A stretch of DNA of 64,000 nt from Anniella stebbinsi (Eukaryota > Chordata > Lepidosauria > Squamata > Anniellidae), in the NCBI GenBank assembly GCA_029215795.1, contig JARDYH010000002.1, positions 361,052,973 through 361,116,972 of the forward strand, given 5' to 3'. The translations under genes and the position numbers were made by a program. Under the pieces are notes generated by a model. That model did no database searches, was not told the origin of the DNA, and saw nothing but the letters and a program-made list of their open reading frames with translations. The number at the start of each line of letters is the position of its first letter. The stretch's first letter is position 1. Of this stretch, positions 63,561 through 64,000 are shown piece after piece.

Positions 63561-64000
63561 ATGTGGAAGGATTCATTTGTAGCGCTAAGCCAAACAGATG
63601 TTGATAATCCTGTCTGTCTTGAACTGGTGTAACTTATTTTTAGAGCCTTTTTCCCTAGTGGAGAAACCATCACAACATCCTGCTGCAGTGAATTCCATTG
63701 GTTAATGATTCACTGAAGGAAGGGCTTCCTTAACTCTGACCTTTGTTTGCTGCCAGTCTGTTTTCATTGTGTGTTCCCAAAGCTGAGTCTCAGCGATTTC
63801 TCCCTGTTTGCAATATCCCTATCACAGATGATAATTCTGTCCCTCCCACACCACCCACGCCCACTTAATTCATACTCTAAATACATTTCAAGAATTTTTC
63901 GTCAGTTACACTGGCTGCCTGGGTTTCAGGATTGTTAGGTACTTTCACAACAGCTGGCAAGCTGTGATTTTGTACACCTATAGCCACCAAATGATGCACC
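63561..64000. other. Old LINE scraps at the window end
   Basis: 63655-63720 reads, reversed, like an old CR1 (ACTGCAGCAGGATGTTGTGA). 63905-63925 reads QLHWLPG, an L2-like motif continuing beyond the window. Confidence 0.35.

Larger units (their letters stand above)
40568..64000 (+). other. SLC12A9: SLC12A9 intron 1 (start; end not in window)
   Basis: Everything from the GTGAGT donor to the window end. Exon 2 should begin with codons completing Gly and continuing the first helix (a FVVGHAG-like stretch in relatives). None was found in any frame, so the intron exceeds 23.4 kb. It is filled by the same repeat families as the upstream DNA. Confidence 0.6.

Overview
The window looks like nuclear DNA of a squamate reptile, probably a lizard. 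The grounds are dispersed repeats: 3' ends of CR1-type LINEs with octamer tails (ATTCTATG or TTCTTATG), L2-type LINE tails with the degenerate C-terminal end of the reverse-transcriptase ORF, two tRNA-derived SINE types, and very many palindromic non-autonomous DNA transposons. There is no bacterial-style coding. Nearly all long open frames are chance translations of repeats or GC-rich DNA.

One cellular gene is recognisable. At 40381-40567 (+), inside a CpG island at about 40000-40700, lies the first coding exon of SLC12A9, a cation-chloride-cotransporter family member. It ends in a phase-1 GTGAGT donor. No second exon is seen, so the rest of the window (over 23 kb) is read as intron 1. The 40 kb upstream is intergenic or belongs to a neighbour whose exons I cannot see.

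Layout. 1-5.8 kb: LINE tails, a 320-bp composite MITE, a possible retroviral LTR and a 350-bp element with a 24-bp palindrome. 5.4-7.9 kb: an hAT element, then a CR1 split by a second hAT and an antisense CR1. 8-12.5 kb: mostly unidentified, with one palindromic hAT MITE and one CR1. 12.7-16.2 kb: a large diverged inverted repeat beside a broken Ty3/Gypsy gag-protease fragment on the minus strand. 17-30 kb: CR1, L2, SINE and MITE insertions, often nested. 30-39.3 kb: the densest mobile-element zone, with five copies of the 320-bp MITE family in 5 kb, a 1-kb TA-flanked element inside an hAT MITE, and two elements with NCA target duplications. 40.6-64 kb: SLC12A9 intron 1, with the same repeat families.

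Several insertions can be dated relative to one another because target-site duplications sit inside recognisable host repeats. No multi-gene system or operon is present. The most interesting material is the architecture of the palindromic elements: a dimeric 'palindrome of palindromes' MITE with 8-bp duplications, a family dense in GCGCAT motifs with 3-bp NCA duplications, a GATCCG-rich hAT element and several near-perfect hairpins. All family assignments were made by eye, with no database search. Boundaries without a visible target duplication are accurate to roughly 10-30 bases.
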